DNA from: Gp7-AA10 sp035516895
Lineage (GTDB): Bacteria > Acidobacteriota > Thermoanaerobaculia > Gp7-AA8
Length of the DNA stretch: 7,144 nucleotides
NCBI GenBank assembly: GCA_035516895.1
Contig: DATIZY010000027.1
Span: 1-7,144, forward strand
Direction of reading: 5' to 3'
Part shown: positions 1 through 6,195 of the stretch, piece after piece
Layout: each line of letters starts with the position of its first letter
Position numbering within the stretch: position 1 is the stretch's first letter
Translations under genes and position numbers: made by a program
Notes under the pieces: model-generated
What the model was told of the DNA's origin: nothing
The model's input: the letters and a program-made list of their open reading frames with translations, nothing else
Database searches by the model: none

Positions 1-586
1 GCGACGACATCACGAACGCGCGCTTGCTGCCGCGGACCGCGATCGTGAAAAGCAGCGGCAGTCCGATCGCCGCGAGATGCGCGACGAAGTTGCGGTTGCC
101 GAGCGTGCCGCCCGGAACGCGCGTCGACGCGAAGTACGCGATGCGAAGGCCGTACGTTTCGAGGAGTGACGCGATCGACGCGATCACCACCGCCACTGCC
201 AGCGCGGCGACGAGGCGCCGCTCGCCGACCGCGCGCGCCGTCCAGAAAATCAGAATCGCCGACGCGCTGAGCGCGAACGCGCGAAAGCCGAGCCACCCGT
301 TCGTCGCAGCCGCCGCCCCGATCGCGCTCAGAAGAAGGTACGCGCCGAGAAAAAAATCCGCGCGGGTCATCGCGCGGCGCCACAGCGCTCCGATGGCGAA
401 GATCGCCGCGAAGAATGCGGCGAGATGCAGCACGAGCTCCTTCGGAACGAGAAAGCGGTCGAGATCGAAGATCGTCTCGGTGCTCGCGACGAGCACGACC
501 GCGATCGCGCCGGTCTGCAGTATCCGCGTCGCGGCAGATCCGACTCCGGAGCTCGTCCCCGTCTCCGGGATGTTCCTCGAATTCAC
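1..586 (-). CDS. O-antigen ligase/polymerase-like membrane protein (N-terminal 195 residues, 3' end outside window)
   Basis: This frame is open on the minus strand from a GTG at 586-584 to the window edge, giving 195 residues. After a polar N-terminus of about 20 residues come roughly six hydrophobic segments, near residues 24-38, 50-69, 78-94, 98-120, 123-142 and 163-184. The segment around residues 159-178 contains GGTLGNRNFVAHLA, which resembles the G-N-x-N-F region before a membrane helix in O-antigen ligase/Wzy-type proteins (PF04932). Such proteins sit in the inner membrane and polymerise or transfer lipid-linked glycans. Assignment rests on topology and this one motif, because the conserved C-terminal half is missing. 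The start is chosen because GTG overlaps the upstream stop as GTGA, a common arrangement for translational coupling; no strong Shine-Dalgarno is visible. The frame stays open further upstream, so a different start is possible. It is probably co-transcribed with the exported-protein gene before it. Confidence 0.66.
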   Translation of the reverse strand, partial: MNSRNIPETGTSSGVGSAATRILQTGAIAVVLVASTETIFDLDRFLVPKELVLHLAAFFAAIFAIGALWRRAMTRADFFLGAYLLLSAIGAAAATNGWLGFRAFALSASAILIFWTARAVGERRLVAALAVAVVIASIASLLETYGLRIAYFASTRVPGGTLGNRNFVAHLAAIGLPLLFTIAVRGSKRAFVMSS

Positions 587-1263
587 TTGAAGCGCCGTCC
601 GAGGATGACCTTGAAGATCGTGCGGTCGGTGGCGTGGTTCAGTCCGAAACCGACGCCCGCGTTGAATTCCCACTCGGGCGAGACATTGAGATCGATCGCC
701 GGGAAAATCTGCTGCGTTCCGCCGCCGCCGTAGTACTCGACTCCCGCGGCGACCTTCGGCGTGACGTCATATTTAATGTTGAGCGCCGGTGAGAACACGA
801 AGTGCGTCTCGAACGCGGGGTTGAGCGACAGGTACCAGCGGCCGAGCTCCTTGTCGATGATCGGCCGTATCTCCCACGTCCACTCATCCTCGGAAAATCG
901 TTTCCGAATGTAGCCGAACTCGGTCGAGAGGCTCACGCCCACCGGCCAGTGCCACTCCTCCGGCACGCGAACGCGCGGCCGGATGTGGCTGCCGACCAAG
1001 TCCCATCCCGTGCCCGACTGCGCGTTGGTGAAGACGTAGAAGCCGGTCTCGAACCACGGGGTGATGCCATGCGTGATCTCGAGCGTCTCGTGCAGCGCGC
1101 GATCGTCGAGCGGCAGCCCGTTCGGCGTGTAATTGCTGTGCAGCTCGACCATCGTCGCGTCCTTCGCCACGGTGTCCGACCCGTAGACCTGAATCTCGTA
1201 GTTGTCCTGTGCCAGAAGCGGAGCGGCAACGAGCAGGCCACAAAGAAGGGTGAGCCGTGTCAT
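583..1263 (-). CDS. Exported protein of unknown function, probable outer-membrane beta-barrel
   Basis: With the start at 1263 the product is 226 residues. Residues 1-19 form a signal peptide (MTRLTLLCGLLVAAPLLAQ), with likely cleavage just before or after Q19; C8 has no lipobox context, so it is not an obvious lipoprotein. The mature part has alternating aromatic and polar stretches and ends in GRRFK. It is rich in Tyr, Trp and Gly, has no internal hydrophobic helix, and ends on a beta-rich segment with Phe as penultimate residue, all consistent with a barrel. Phrases such as NYEIQVYGSDTV and RPRVRVPEEWHWPVGVS resemble an uncharacterised family I recall from Acidobacteriota genomes; this was not checked. 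In-frame ATGs at 1278 and 1299 would lengthen the basic n-region, and none has a good ribosome site. Its stop overlaps the next gene's GTG by four bases. Function is unknown. Confidence 0.72.
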   Translation of the reverse strand: MTRLTLLCGLLVAAPLLAQDNYEIQVYGSDTVAKDATMVELHSNYTPNGLPLDDRALHETLEITHGITPWFETGFYVFTNAQSGTGWDLVGSHIRPRVRVPEEWHWPVGVSLSTEFGYIRKRFSEDEWTWEIRPIIDKELGRWYLSLNPAFETHFVFSPALNIKYDVTPKVAAGVEYYGGGGTQQIFPAIDLNVSPEWEFNAGVGFGLNHATDRTIFKVILGRRFK

Positions 1264-1297
1264 GGCGCGGCGAATCATGCGGCGCAACGTTGTTCTC

Positions 1298-1759
1298 ATG
1301 CAAACCGCAGCGCCAGTGCACCACAGGATCTTCACATTTCGAACGTTCACGGAATGGGCGGGCGGACGGGCATCGACAATCTCCGCGGATGGCAAGCCGA
1401 CGTTTCGCGTCGCAAGCGGGCCGGAGTTTCACGGCGAGCCGAACGTGTGGACGCCGGAGGACCTCTTCATCGCCTCGATCGAGACATGCCTGCTGATCAC
1501 GTTCGCCGCGATCGTGCAGAAGCAGCAGATTCCGGTCGACGCCTATTACAGCGAGACCGTCGGCACGCTCGAGTTCGCCGAGGGCGCGTACCGCTTCACG
1601 CGCGTCGTCGTGCGGCCGACGATCGTCCTCGCGACCGAGGAAGCGACGGACGCCGCGATGGGCGCGATCCATCGCGCACACCGGGAGTGCCTCATCGCCA
1701 ACTCGCTGCTGACGACGGTCATCGTCGAGCCGGAGATCCGGCTCCGGCACGCGGCCTGA
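1298..1759 (+). CDS. OsmC/Ohr family protein (peroxiredoxin-like)
   Basis: The product is 153 residues from the ATG at 1298, a normal length for the family. OsmC/Ohr proteins are cytoplasmic homodimers that reduce organic hydroperoxides with a pair of cysteines. Both family cysteines are visible. C64 lies in SIETCLLITF, matching the start of the central helix after the conserved W-T-P-E-D-L at residues 51-56. C131 lies in HRECLIANSL, matching the second cysteine motif. The N-terminal strand region (FTFRTFTEWAGGRAS) and the GEPNVWTPEDL segment also fit. Which subgroup it belongs to, and whether it acts on peroxides, cannot be told from these motifs. The start at 1298 is chosen by family length. 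An ATG at 1262 has a better upstream site (GGTGAG, 7-bp spacing) and would add 12 arginine-rich residues. The gene diverges from the exported-protein gene and overlaps the convergent HAD gene by 41 bp. Confidence 0.88.
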   Translation: MQTAAPVHHRIFTFRTFTEWAGGRASTISADGKPTFRVASGPEFHGEPNVWTPEDLFIASIETCLLITFAAIVQKQQIPVDAYYSETVGTLEFAEGAYRFTRVVVRPTIVLATEEATDAAMGAIHRAHRECLIANSLLTTVIVEPEIRLRHAA

Positions 1760-2525
1760 CGGCTGCGCTCCGGAACGCCTCTTCGACCGCCGCCGCCCAC
1801 CCGCCCGGCGCGGGCGCCGGCGCGATGCGCGCGCGCGGCAACGCGGTGCGCAGCTCGGCGTCGACGTCGCCGTCGGGACCCGGAACGAGAATGGCCACGT
1901 TGGCGCGCGAGAGAAACTCGGCATCGAGCAGCGATCCGCCCAGGGCGATCATCCAGTCGCAGCCGAGCTCATCGCGCACGCGCATCGCGGCGTCACCTTC
2001 ATCGCATCCGCGGCAGAGATGGAAAAATCTTCGCCCTCGGCGAATCGAGAATCCGAGCTTTGCGGCGGCCGCGCGAATCGCATCGAGGTCGCCGCTCTCG
2101 ATGACGAACGGCTCGCTGAACTGCCGGTCGGTTGACGCACGCAACATTTCGCCGCTGCGGCCCGACAGCAGCGACGCATCGCGATCGGGCAGCGCCGAAT
2201 AGACGAGCAGGTTCGCTCCGGAGCGCTCCTCGATTTCGCGCACGACGTCGAGCAGCGCGTCGGCCGGCGGACCGCACGGCTCCACCTCCCAGGTCTTGCC
2301 GTTCCAGCGCGCGATCGCTCCGCCGCCTTCGACGATCATCGCGTCGCGCAGACCGAGCGCATCGGCGACCGGCGCAATCTCGTCGAGCGTCATCACCGAA
2401 ACGGGCACGACCGGAACGCGCGCCGCACGAAGGCGCTCGATCGTCGCGATCGCCGCGCCCGCTTCGAACGTCCTCGAGTCGAGCAGCGTTCCGTCGAGCG
2501 CGGTGAAGACTGCGATGCGTCTCAT
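1719..2525 (-). CDS. HAD-superfamily protein of the mannosyl/glucosyl-3-phosphoglycerate phosphatase type, catalytic residues lost
   Basis: The product is 268 residues, the usual size for MPGP-type HAD-IIB proteins. Family signatures run in order: AVFTALDGTLLDSRTF (5-20), PVVPVSVMTLDEI (38-50), MIVEGGGAI (63-71), a cap containing RQFSEPFVI (134-142), RRFFHLCRGCDEGD (165-178), ALGGSLLDAEFL (194-205) and ANVAILVPGPDG (208-219). The active-site positions are altered. The motif I nucleophile Asp is Ala9, although Asp11 remains. The motif III Lys of the usual D-K-G is Glu176. The motif IV Asp of G-D-S-x-x-D is Gly197, although Asp201 remains. The reading frame is intact with ordinary codon use. 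By family knowledge, loss of the nucleophile should abolish phosphatase activity, so a binding or regulatory role, or early decay, is inferred. The ATG at 2525 is chosen because motif I begins four residues later; the frame continues to 2660 but those residues look non-coding. It diverges from otsA and overlaps the OsmC gene's end. Confidence 0.82.
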   Translation of the reverse strand: MRRIAVFTALDGTLLDSRTFEAGAAIATIERLRAARVPVVPVSVMTLDEIAPVADALGLRDAMIVEGGGAIARWNGKTWEVEPCGPPADALLDVVREIEERSGANLLVYSALPDRDASLLSGRSGEMLRASTDRQFSEPFVIESGDLDAIRAAAAKLGFSIRRGRRFFHLCRGCDEGDAAMRVRDELGCDWMIALGGSLLDAEFLSRANVAILVPGPDGDVDAELRTALPRARIAPAPAPGGWAAAVEEAFRSAAVRPRAGAGSPARR

Positions 2526-2559
2526 GACGCGGCCACAGTAAGTCGCCGCTTCGCACGAT

Positions 2560-2591
2560 CCCATCCGGCAAAGGGGGGATGGGCCTCCCCC
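2560..2591 (+). promoter_or_regulatory. Overlapping alternative hairpins upstream of otsA
   Basis: CCCATCC at 2560-2566 is the exact reverse complement of GGATGGG at 2577-2583, giving a 7-bp stem with a 10-base loop. The G-run at 2574-2578 can instead pair with the C-run at 2587-2591 across an 8-base loop. The two pairings share bases 2577-2578 and so exclude each other. In RNA this could be an attenuator-like switch; in DNA the repeat could be an operator. No T-run follows, so it is not a classic terminator. Function is inferred only. Confidence 0.4.
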
Positions 2592-2599
2592 GAAGACCC

Positions 2600-2609
2600 G
2601 ATGTACATC
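2600..2609. promoter_or_regulatory. 10-bp perfect palindrome, possible operator near the otsA start
   Basis: GATGTACATC reads the same on both strands and ends 31 bp before the otsA ATG at 2641. Symmetric sites of this size in a promoter region can bind dimeric regulators. The base composition differs from the surrounding GC-rich DNA. No known regulator site was recognised. Confidence 0.3.
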
Positions 2610-2640
2610 AATGGTGTGCGGCCATAACGTTCGGTCCGTG

Positions 2641-4086
2641 ATGAGTCGCATTGTCGTCATCGCGAATCGAGAACCCTACGCGCACGAGCGCGACAAAAAC
2701 GGCGGCATCGTCGTGCGGCGGCCGGCAAGCGGGCTCGTCACCGGAATCGAGCCGATGCTTCGCCGCGCGCGCGGAACGTGGATCGCGTACGGCGGCGGCT
2801 CGGCCGACCGCGAGACTGCCGATCGATCGGGCCGCGTCGCCGTTCCTCCCGGCGCGCCCGAATACACGCTGCGCCGGATGTTCGTCGACGAGCACGAATA
2901 CGCACGCTACTACGCCGGCTTCGCGAACGAGGCGCTCTGGCCGCTCTGCCACATCGCGCACACGCGGCCGCACTTCCGCCGCGACGACTGGATGGCGTAT
3001 GAGCGCGTCAACGCGGCGTTCGCGCGCGCCGGAGTCGAGGAAAGCGCGGGCGACGGCCTGCTCCTGATTCAGGACTACCACTTCGCGCTCGTGCCTCGGC
3101 TCGTGCGCCGCGAAGCGCCTGACATCGTCACGAGCCTCTTCTGGCACATCCCCTGGCCGAGCGCGGAGCTCGTCGAAATCTGCCCGTGGAAGGATGCGAT
3201 CGTCGGCGGAATGTTAGGCGCGGACGTCGTCGGATTTCACACGCGGCAGTACTGCATGAATTTCCTCGAGACGGTCTCGCGCGGTGTCGATTGCGACATC
3301 GACGAACACGAGATGTCGATCACCACCGATGATCATCGCACCCTGGTCCGCGAATATCCGATCAGCGTGCAGTGGCCTTATCCCGCAGCCCCACGCTCCG
3401 CCGGCCGAAGCCTCCGTCAATCCCTCGGCATCGGCGACGGCGTGCATGTCGCTCTCGGCATCGATCGCGCCGACTACACCAAAGGACTTCTCGAAAAAGT
3501 CGGCGCGATCGAGGCCCTTCTCGAGCGCAACCCGGATCTTGCCGGCAGGTTCGTTCTCGTGCAGATCGCCTCGCCGACGCGCTCCGTCATTCGCGAATAC
3601 GCGCGGCTGGCGAGCGAATTGCGTGACGCGGTAGCGCGCGTGAACGATCGATTCGGAAACGATGCGTGGCGTCCGATCCTCCTCTTGACGAAAACCGTCT
3701 CGCCGGCCGAGGTGCGCGAGTTCTACGCGATGGCGGACAGCGCGATCGTCACGCCGCTGCACGACGGCATGAACCTCGTGGCGAAGGAGTACGCCGCGTC
3801 GTGCAATGACGGCGAAGGCGTTCTGGTGCTCAGCAGATTCGCCGGCGCGGCGAAGGAGCTCGACACCGCGCTGATCGTGAATCCGTACGACGTGGAGCAG
3901 GTCGCTCGCGCGATCGTCCGCGCGATGCGCATGCCGGCCGCGGAGCGCCACGCGCGCATGCAGACGATGCGCGCGCGGATCGCGGCGCACACGATCGACG
4001 ACTGGTCGCAGAGCATCGTCAGCGACATGATCGATCTTCGCTCCGCGCCGCAACCCGAGCTCCTCGGCGAGGCGGCCGCGGGATGA
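2641..4086 (+). CDS. otsA: Trehalose-6-phosphate synthase (GT20 family)
   Basis: The product is 481 residues, typical for OtsA. It is a cytoplasmic retaining glycosyltransferase that transfers glucose from a nucleotide sugar to glucose-6-phosphate, giving trehalose-6-phosphate. GT-B/GT20 hallmarks are present: ANRE with R10, the G21-G22 loop, the YYAGFANEALWPLCH region (90-104), IQDYHFALVP with D145, FWHIPWP with H169, IDRADYTKG with R276 and K281, VQIASPTRS (307-315) and LHDGMNLVAKEY with D375 and E383. Donor choice (UDP- or ADP-glucose) cannot be read from the sequence. The N-terminal stretch is longer and differs from enterobacterial OtsA, and glucosylglycerol-phosphate synthases share this family, but the otsB directly behind supports trehalose. 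The ATG at 2641 is chosen because it puts the first beta strand at the N-terminus; an in-frame ATG at 2611 and a GTG at 2638 are alternatives. Leu192 uses the TTA codon, which looks rare here. The stop overlaps the otsB start as ATGA. Confidence 0.93.
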   Translation: MSRIVVIANREPYAHERDKNGGIVVRRPASGLVTGIEPMLRRARGTWIAYGGGSADRETADRSGRVAVPPGAPEYTLRRMFVDEHEYARYYAGFANEALWPLCHIAHTRPHFRRDDWMAYERVNAAFARAGVEESAGDGLLLIQDYHFALVPRLVRREAPDIVTSLFWHIPWPSAELVEICPWKDAIVGGMLGADVVGFHTRQYCMNFLETVSRGVDCDIDEHEMSITTDDHRTLVREYPISVQWPYPAAPRSAGRSLRQSLGIGDGVHVALGIDRADYTKGLLEKVGAIEALLERNPDLAGRFVLVQIASPTRSVIREYARLASELRDAVARVNDRFGNDAWRPILLLTKTVSPAEVREFYAMADSAIVTPLHDGMNLVAKEYAASCNDGEGVLVLSRFAGAAKELDTALIVNPYDVEQVARAIVRAMRMPAAERHARMQTMRARIAAHTIDDWSQSIVSDMIDLRSAPQPELLGEAAAG

Positions 4087-4784
4087 TCGACTCGCTGCTC
4101 GTGGCGTTCGATTTCGACGGAACGCTCGCGCCGATTTGCGACGATCCCGCCGAGGTCCATCTGGGGCGCGCCGCCGCGGCGTTGCTCGATGAAGCGACGC
4201 ACGTCGAAGGCGTGACGGTGGCGGTCGCGTCGGGCCGCGACGCTGCGGACCTCGACCGGCGCATCGACGCGCCCGGCGCGTACATCATTTCGTCGAACGG
4301 CCTGGAGATCCGCGGGCCCGGCGGTGCGATCGTGCGCGAGATGCCGCCGCTGGCGATCGCGATCGATCCCGAGCTATCCGAGGAAATCGCCGCGAGCGGT
4401 CTGCGCCTGGAGTGGAAAAAGCACGCGGTCGCGCTGCACTGGCGCGGCGTGCCGTTCGATGCGATCGCGCCGCTCGTCGATCGATTTCGCGCGTGGGCGC
4501 GAAACGGCGGGCTCGATTGCATCGAAGGGCGCTGCGTCGTCGAGGCGCGGCTGCCCGGCCCGGGCAAAGAAGAGGCCCTGCGCCGCGTGGCGCATGCGAT
4601 CGGCGCGACGCGCGTGGTCTACGCCGGCGACGACATCACCGACTTCGGCGCGCTGCGATTCGCTTCCGAACGCGGCCGAGCGCTCTTCATCGCCAGCACG
4701 GAGCGGACCCCTCCGCCCGGAGCGACGGTCGTATCTTCCTTTCGCGAGCTGTTTCGCCTGATTCGCGAGGAAGTAATGATTTGA
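4083..4784 (+). CDS. otsB: Trehalose-6-phosphate phosphatase (HAD family)
   Basis: The product is 233 residues, near the usual 230-270. It hydrolyses trehalose-6-phosphate to trehalose in the cytoplasm, the second step after OtsA. The full HAD set is intact: FDFDGTLAP with nucleophile D10 and acid/base D12, ASGRD with S50 (motif II), PGPGKEEAL with K162 (motif III) and YAGDDITDFGAL with D183, D184 and D187 (motif IV). SSNGLEI (70-76) and EWKKHAVALHWR (110-121) match the OtsB cap segments that contact the sugar phosphate. The ATG overlaps the otsA stop by four bases, so the two are almost certainly translationally coupled. The intact active site contrasts with the degenerate HAD gene about 1.6 kb upstream. 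The C-terminus ends at the expected helix, with no extra domain. Confidence 0.93.
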   Translation: MIDSLLVAFDFDGTLAPICDDPAEVHLGRAAAALLDEATHVEGVTVAVASGRDAADLDRRIDAPGAYIISSNGLEIRGPGGAIVREMPPLAIAIDPELSEEIAASGLRLEWKKHAVALHWRGVPFDAIAPLVDRFRAWARNGGLDCIEGRCVVEARLPGPGKEEALRRVAHAIGATRVVYAGDDITDFGALRFASERGRALFIASTERTPPPGATVVSSFRELFRLIREEVMI

Positions 4785-4806
4785 TATCCACGTTGTCGGA
4801 TTGAGA

Positions 4807-6195
4807 ATGAGCCTGCTCACCCGCTGGCGAGGAAAACTCTTCCGCACGTGGCCCGTCGCCGCCGCTGCCCTCGGCGGTCTGTTGCTGCTCATCTACACGT
4901 CGGTCGCGTCGACGTCGCGGAAAGCGGAAGCGATCTACACGCAGCTCGACCAGCTCAACTCGCGGCATCGCGAAGTCGAGAGCAAGCTGCGCCGCCTTCG
5001 ATCCGACGTGCAGATCTCCGGCATCTACATCCGCGACTATCTGCTCGACGCCGACAGCTCGAACATCGGCGCGTACCGGCGGCAACTGACCGAGCTGCGT
5101 CAGAACAACGCGGTGGTCGTCGGGCAGCTGCGCGTTCTGCTGCCGCGGGCCGAGGCGCCGCGCATCGACAACCTGCAGAAGCGGCTCGACGACTACTGGT
5201 CGACGTTCGATCCGCTCTTCGAGTGGTCGCTGTACGAGAAGATGGTCCGCAGCACGCGGTTTCTGAAGCGCGAGGTCATTCCGCGGCGCGATGCCGTTCT
5301 GGCGATCACGACCGACATCGAGCAGCTCAACAATACGAATCTCTCCGCGCAGCGCGCGGAGGTCGCGCGCAGGCTGGCCGAATTTCGCGACGACCTTCAC
5401 TCCGCTCTGTGGCACACCCTGCTCCTCGGCCTCATCGTCGCGATCATCGCCGTGCTTCGTCTGCGCGCGCTCGAGCGCCACTCCGATCGCCAGCGCGTTC
5501 TCGCCGAGGGGGCGGAGCAGGAGATGCGTCTCCTGTCGCAGCAGCTCGTCGCGGCGCACGAGGAGGAGCGGAAGAAGCTCACGCGCGAGCTGCACGATCA
5601 CGTCGGGCAGATGCTGACGGCGCTTCGGATGGAAATCGGCCGCGCGGACCGCGCGCGGGGCAAGTCGGAATCGCAGGTCGCGCAGTCGCTCGCCGAGGCG
5701 CGGCGGCTGCTCGATACGATTCTGCGGTCGGTGCGCGATCTCGCGATGGGGCTGCGGCCGAGCATGCTCGATGATTTCGGATTGCAGCCGGCGCTCGACT
5801 GGCATGTTCGCGAGTTCCGCCGCCGCTTCAACATTCCGGTCGAGCTGACGATGAGCGGCGACTTCGATTCGCTGCTCGATCCGTATCGCACGTCGGTCTA
5901 TCGCATCGTGCAGGAGGCGCTGACGAACTGTGCGCGTCACGCGCGCGCGCAGCGGGTCGACGTGTCGATCGCGCTGCAGGACAACACGCTCGATCTGGTC
6001 ATCGCGGACGACGGCGTGGGCATCGATCCCACGCGTGCGCGCGGCGTGGGTCTGCTCGGCATCGAGGAGCGCGCGCGCGAGCTGCATGGAGATTTTTTCG
6101 TGCAGCCGCATCCGCCGCACGGCACGGAGCTTCATGTGACGCTGCCGGTGGCGATACCGATCAAGGAGGCAACGGTTGCGAGTCCTGCTGGCTGA
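4807..6195 (+). CDS. Membrane sensor histidine kinase, HisKA_3 (NarX/DegS-like) type
   Basis: The product is 462 residues. A first membrane helix lies near residues 16-34 and a second near 201-218. Between them is a mostly helical, charged periplasmic domain of about 165 residues with no sensor family I can name with confidence; a four-helix or CHASE3-like bundle is possible. A coiled linker (219-255) leads to HEEERKKLTRELHDHVGQML, with phosphoacceptor H263 in the HisKA_3 context. The HATPase_c domain has the N box at YRIVQEALTNCARHA (N374), the G1 box DDGVGI (401-406) and the G2-like GVGLLGIEERA (413-423). It autophosphorylates and passes phosphate to the response regulator overlapping its 3' end by 20 bp. 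It begins 22 bp after otsB on the same strand, so operon membership is likely. The ATG at 4807 is preferred over an in-frame TTG at 4801. The signal sensed is unknown. Confidence 0.92.
   Translation: MSLLTRWRGKLFRTWPVAAAALGGLLLLIYTSVASTSRKAEAIYTQLDQLNSRHREVESKLRRLRSDVQISGIYIRDYLLDADSSNIGAYRRQLTELRQNNAVVVGQLRVLLPRAEAPRIDNLQKRLDDYWSTFDPLFEWSLYEKMVRSTRFLKREVIPRRDAVLAITTDIEQLNNTNLSAQRAEVARRLAEFRDDLHSALWHTLLLGLIVAIIAVLRLRALERHSDRQRVLAEGAEQEMRLLSQQLVAAHEEERKKLTRELHDHVGQMLTALRMEIGRADRARGKSESQVAQSLAEARRLLDTILRSVRDLAMGLRPSMLDDFGLQPALDWHVREFRRRFNIPVELTMSGDFDSLLDPYRTSVYRIVQEALTNCARHARAQRVDVSIALQDNTLDLVIADDGVGIDPTRARGVGLLGIEERARELHGDFFVQPHPPHGTELHVTLPVAIPIKEATVASPAG
6163..6169 (+). promoter_or_regulatory. 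Perfect Shine-Dalgarno for the response regulator TTG start
   Basis: AAGGAGG lies inside the 3' end of the kinase gene, six bases before the TTG at 6176. It decides the start, because the encoded MRVLLADDHS begins exactly where receiver domains normally begin and no ATG lies nearby in frame. Confidence 0.85.

Larger units (their letters stand above)
2526..2640. promoter_or_regulatory. Divergent intergenic region between the HAD gene and otsA
   Basis: This 115-bp gap separates two diverging start codons, so it should hold promoters for both the HAD gene and the otsA operon. It contains a 7-bp inverted repeat, an overlapping G-run/C-run hairpin and a 10-bp perfect palindrome, each listed separately. 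I see no convincing -35/-10 pair for the housekeeping sigma factor in either direction. No strong Shine-Dalgarno precedes the ATG at 2641. Confidence 0.6.

Noticed and set aside
24..590. Plus-strand open frame of 188 codons
   Set aside because: It is arginine/alanine/serine-rich low-complexity translation opposite the membrane-protein frame, typical of an antisense shadow in GC-rich DNA.
2526..2660. Upstream extension of the HAD gene to 2660
   Set aside because: The added residues are not family-like and the region would overlap the otsA start and the inverted repeats; the ATG at 2525 places motif I at the normal position.
3214..3216. TTA leucine codon in otsA as a translational control point
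   Set aside because: A single rare codon without evidence of a bldA-like tRNA system is not enough to claim regulation.
501..4468. Five copies of the octamer GCGATCGC (501, 2311, 2446, 4353, 4461), like the cyanobacterial HIP1 repeat
   Set aside because: All lie within genes and largely follow from frequent GCG-ATC-type codons; other evidence for a cyanobacterium is lacking.
4687..6135. Long minus-strand open frame (482 codons) opposite the kinase
   Set aside because: Its translation has no recognisable motifs and is His/Arg-rich, while the opposite strand has a complete kinase domain set.
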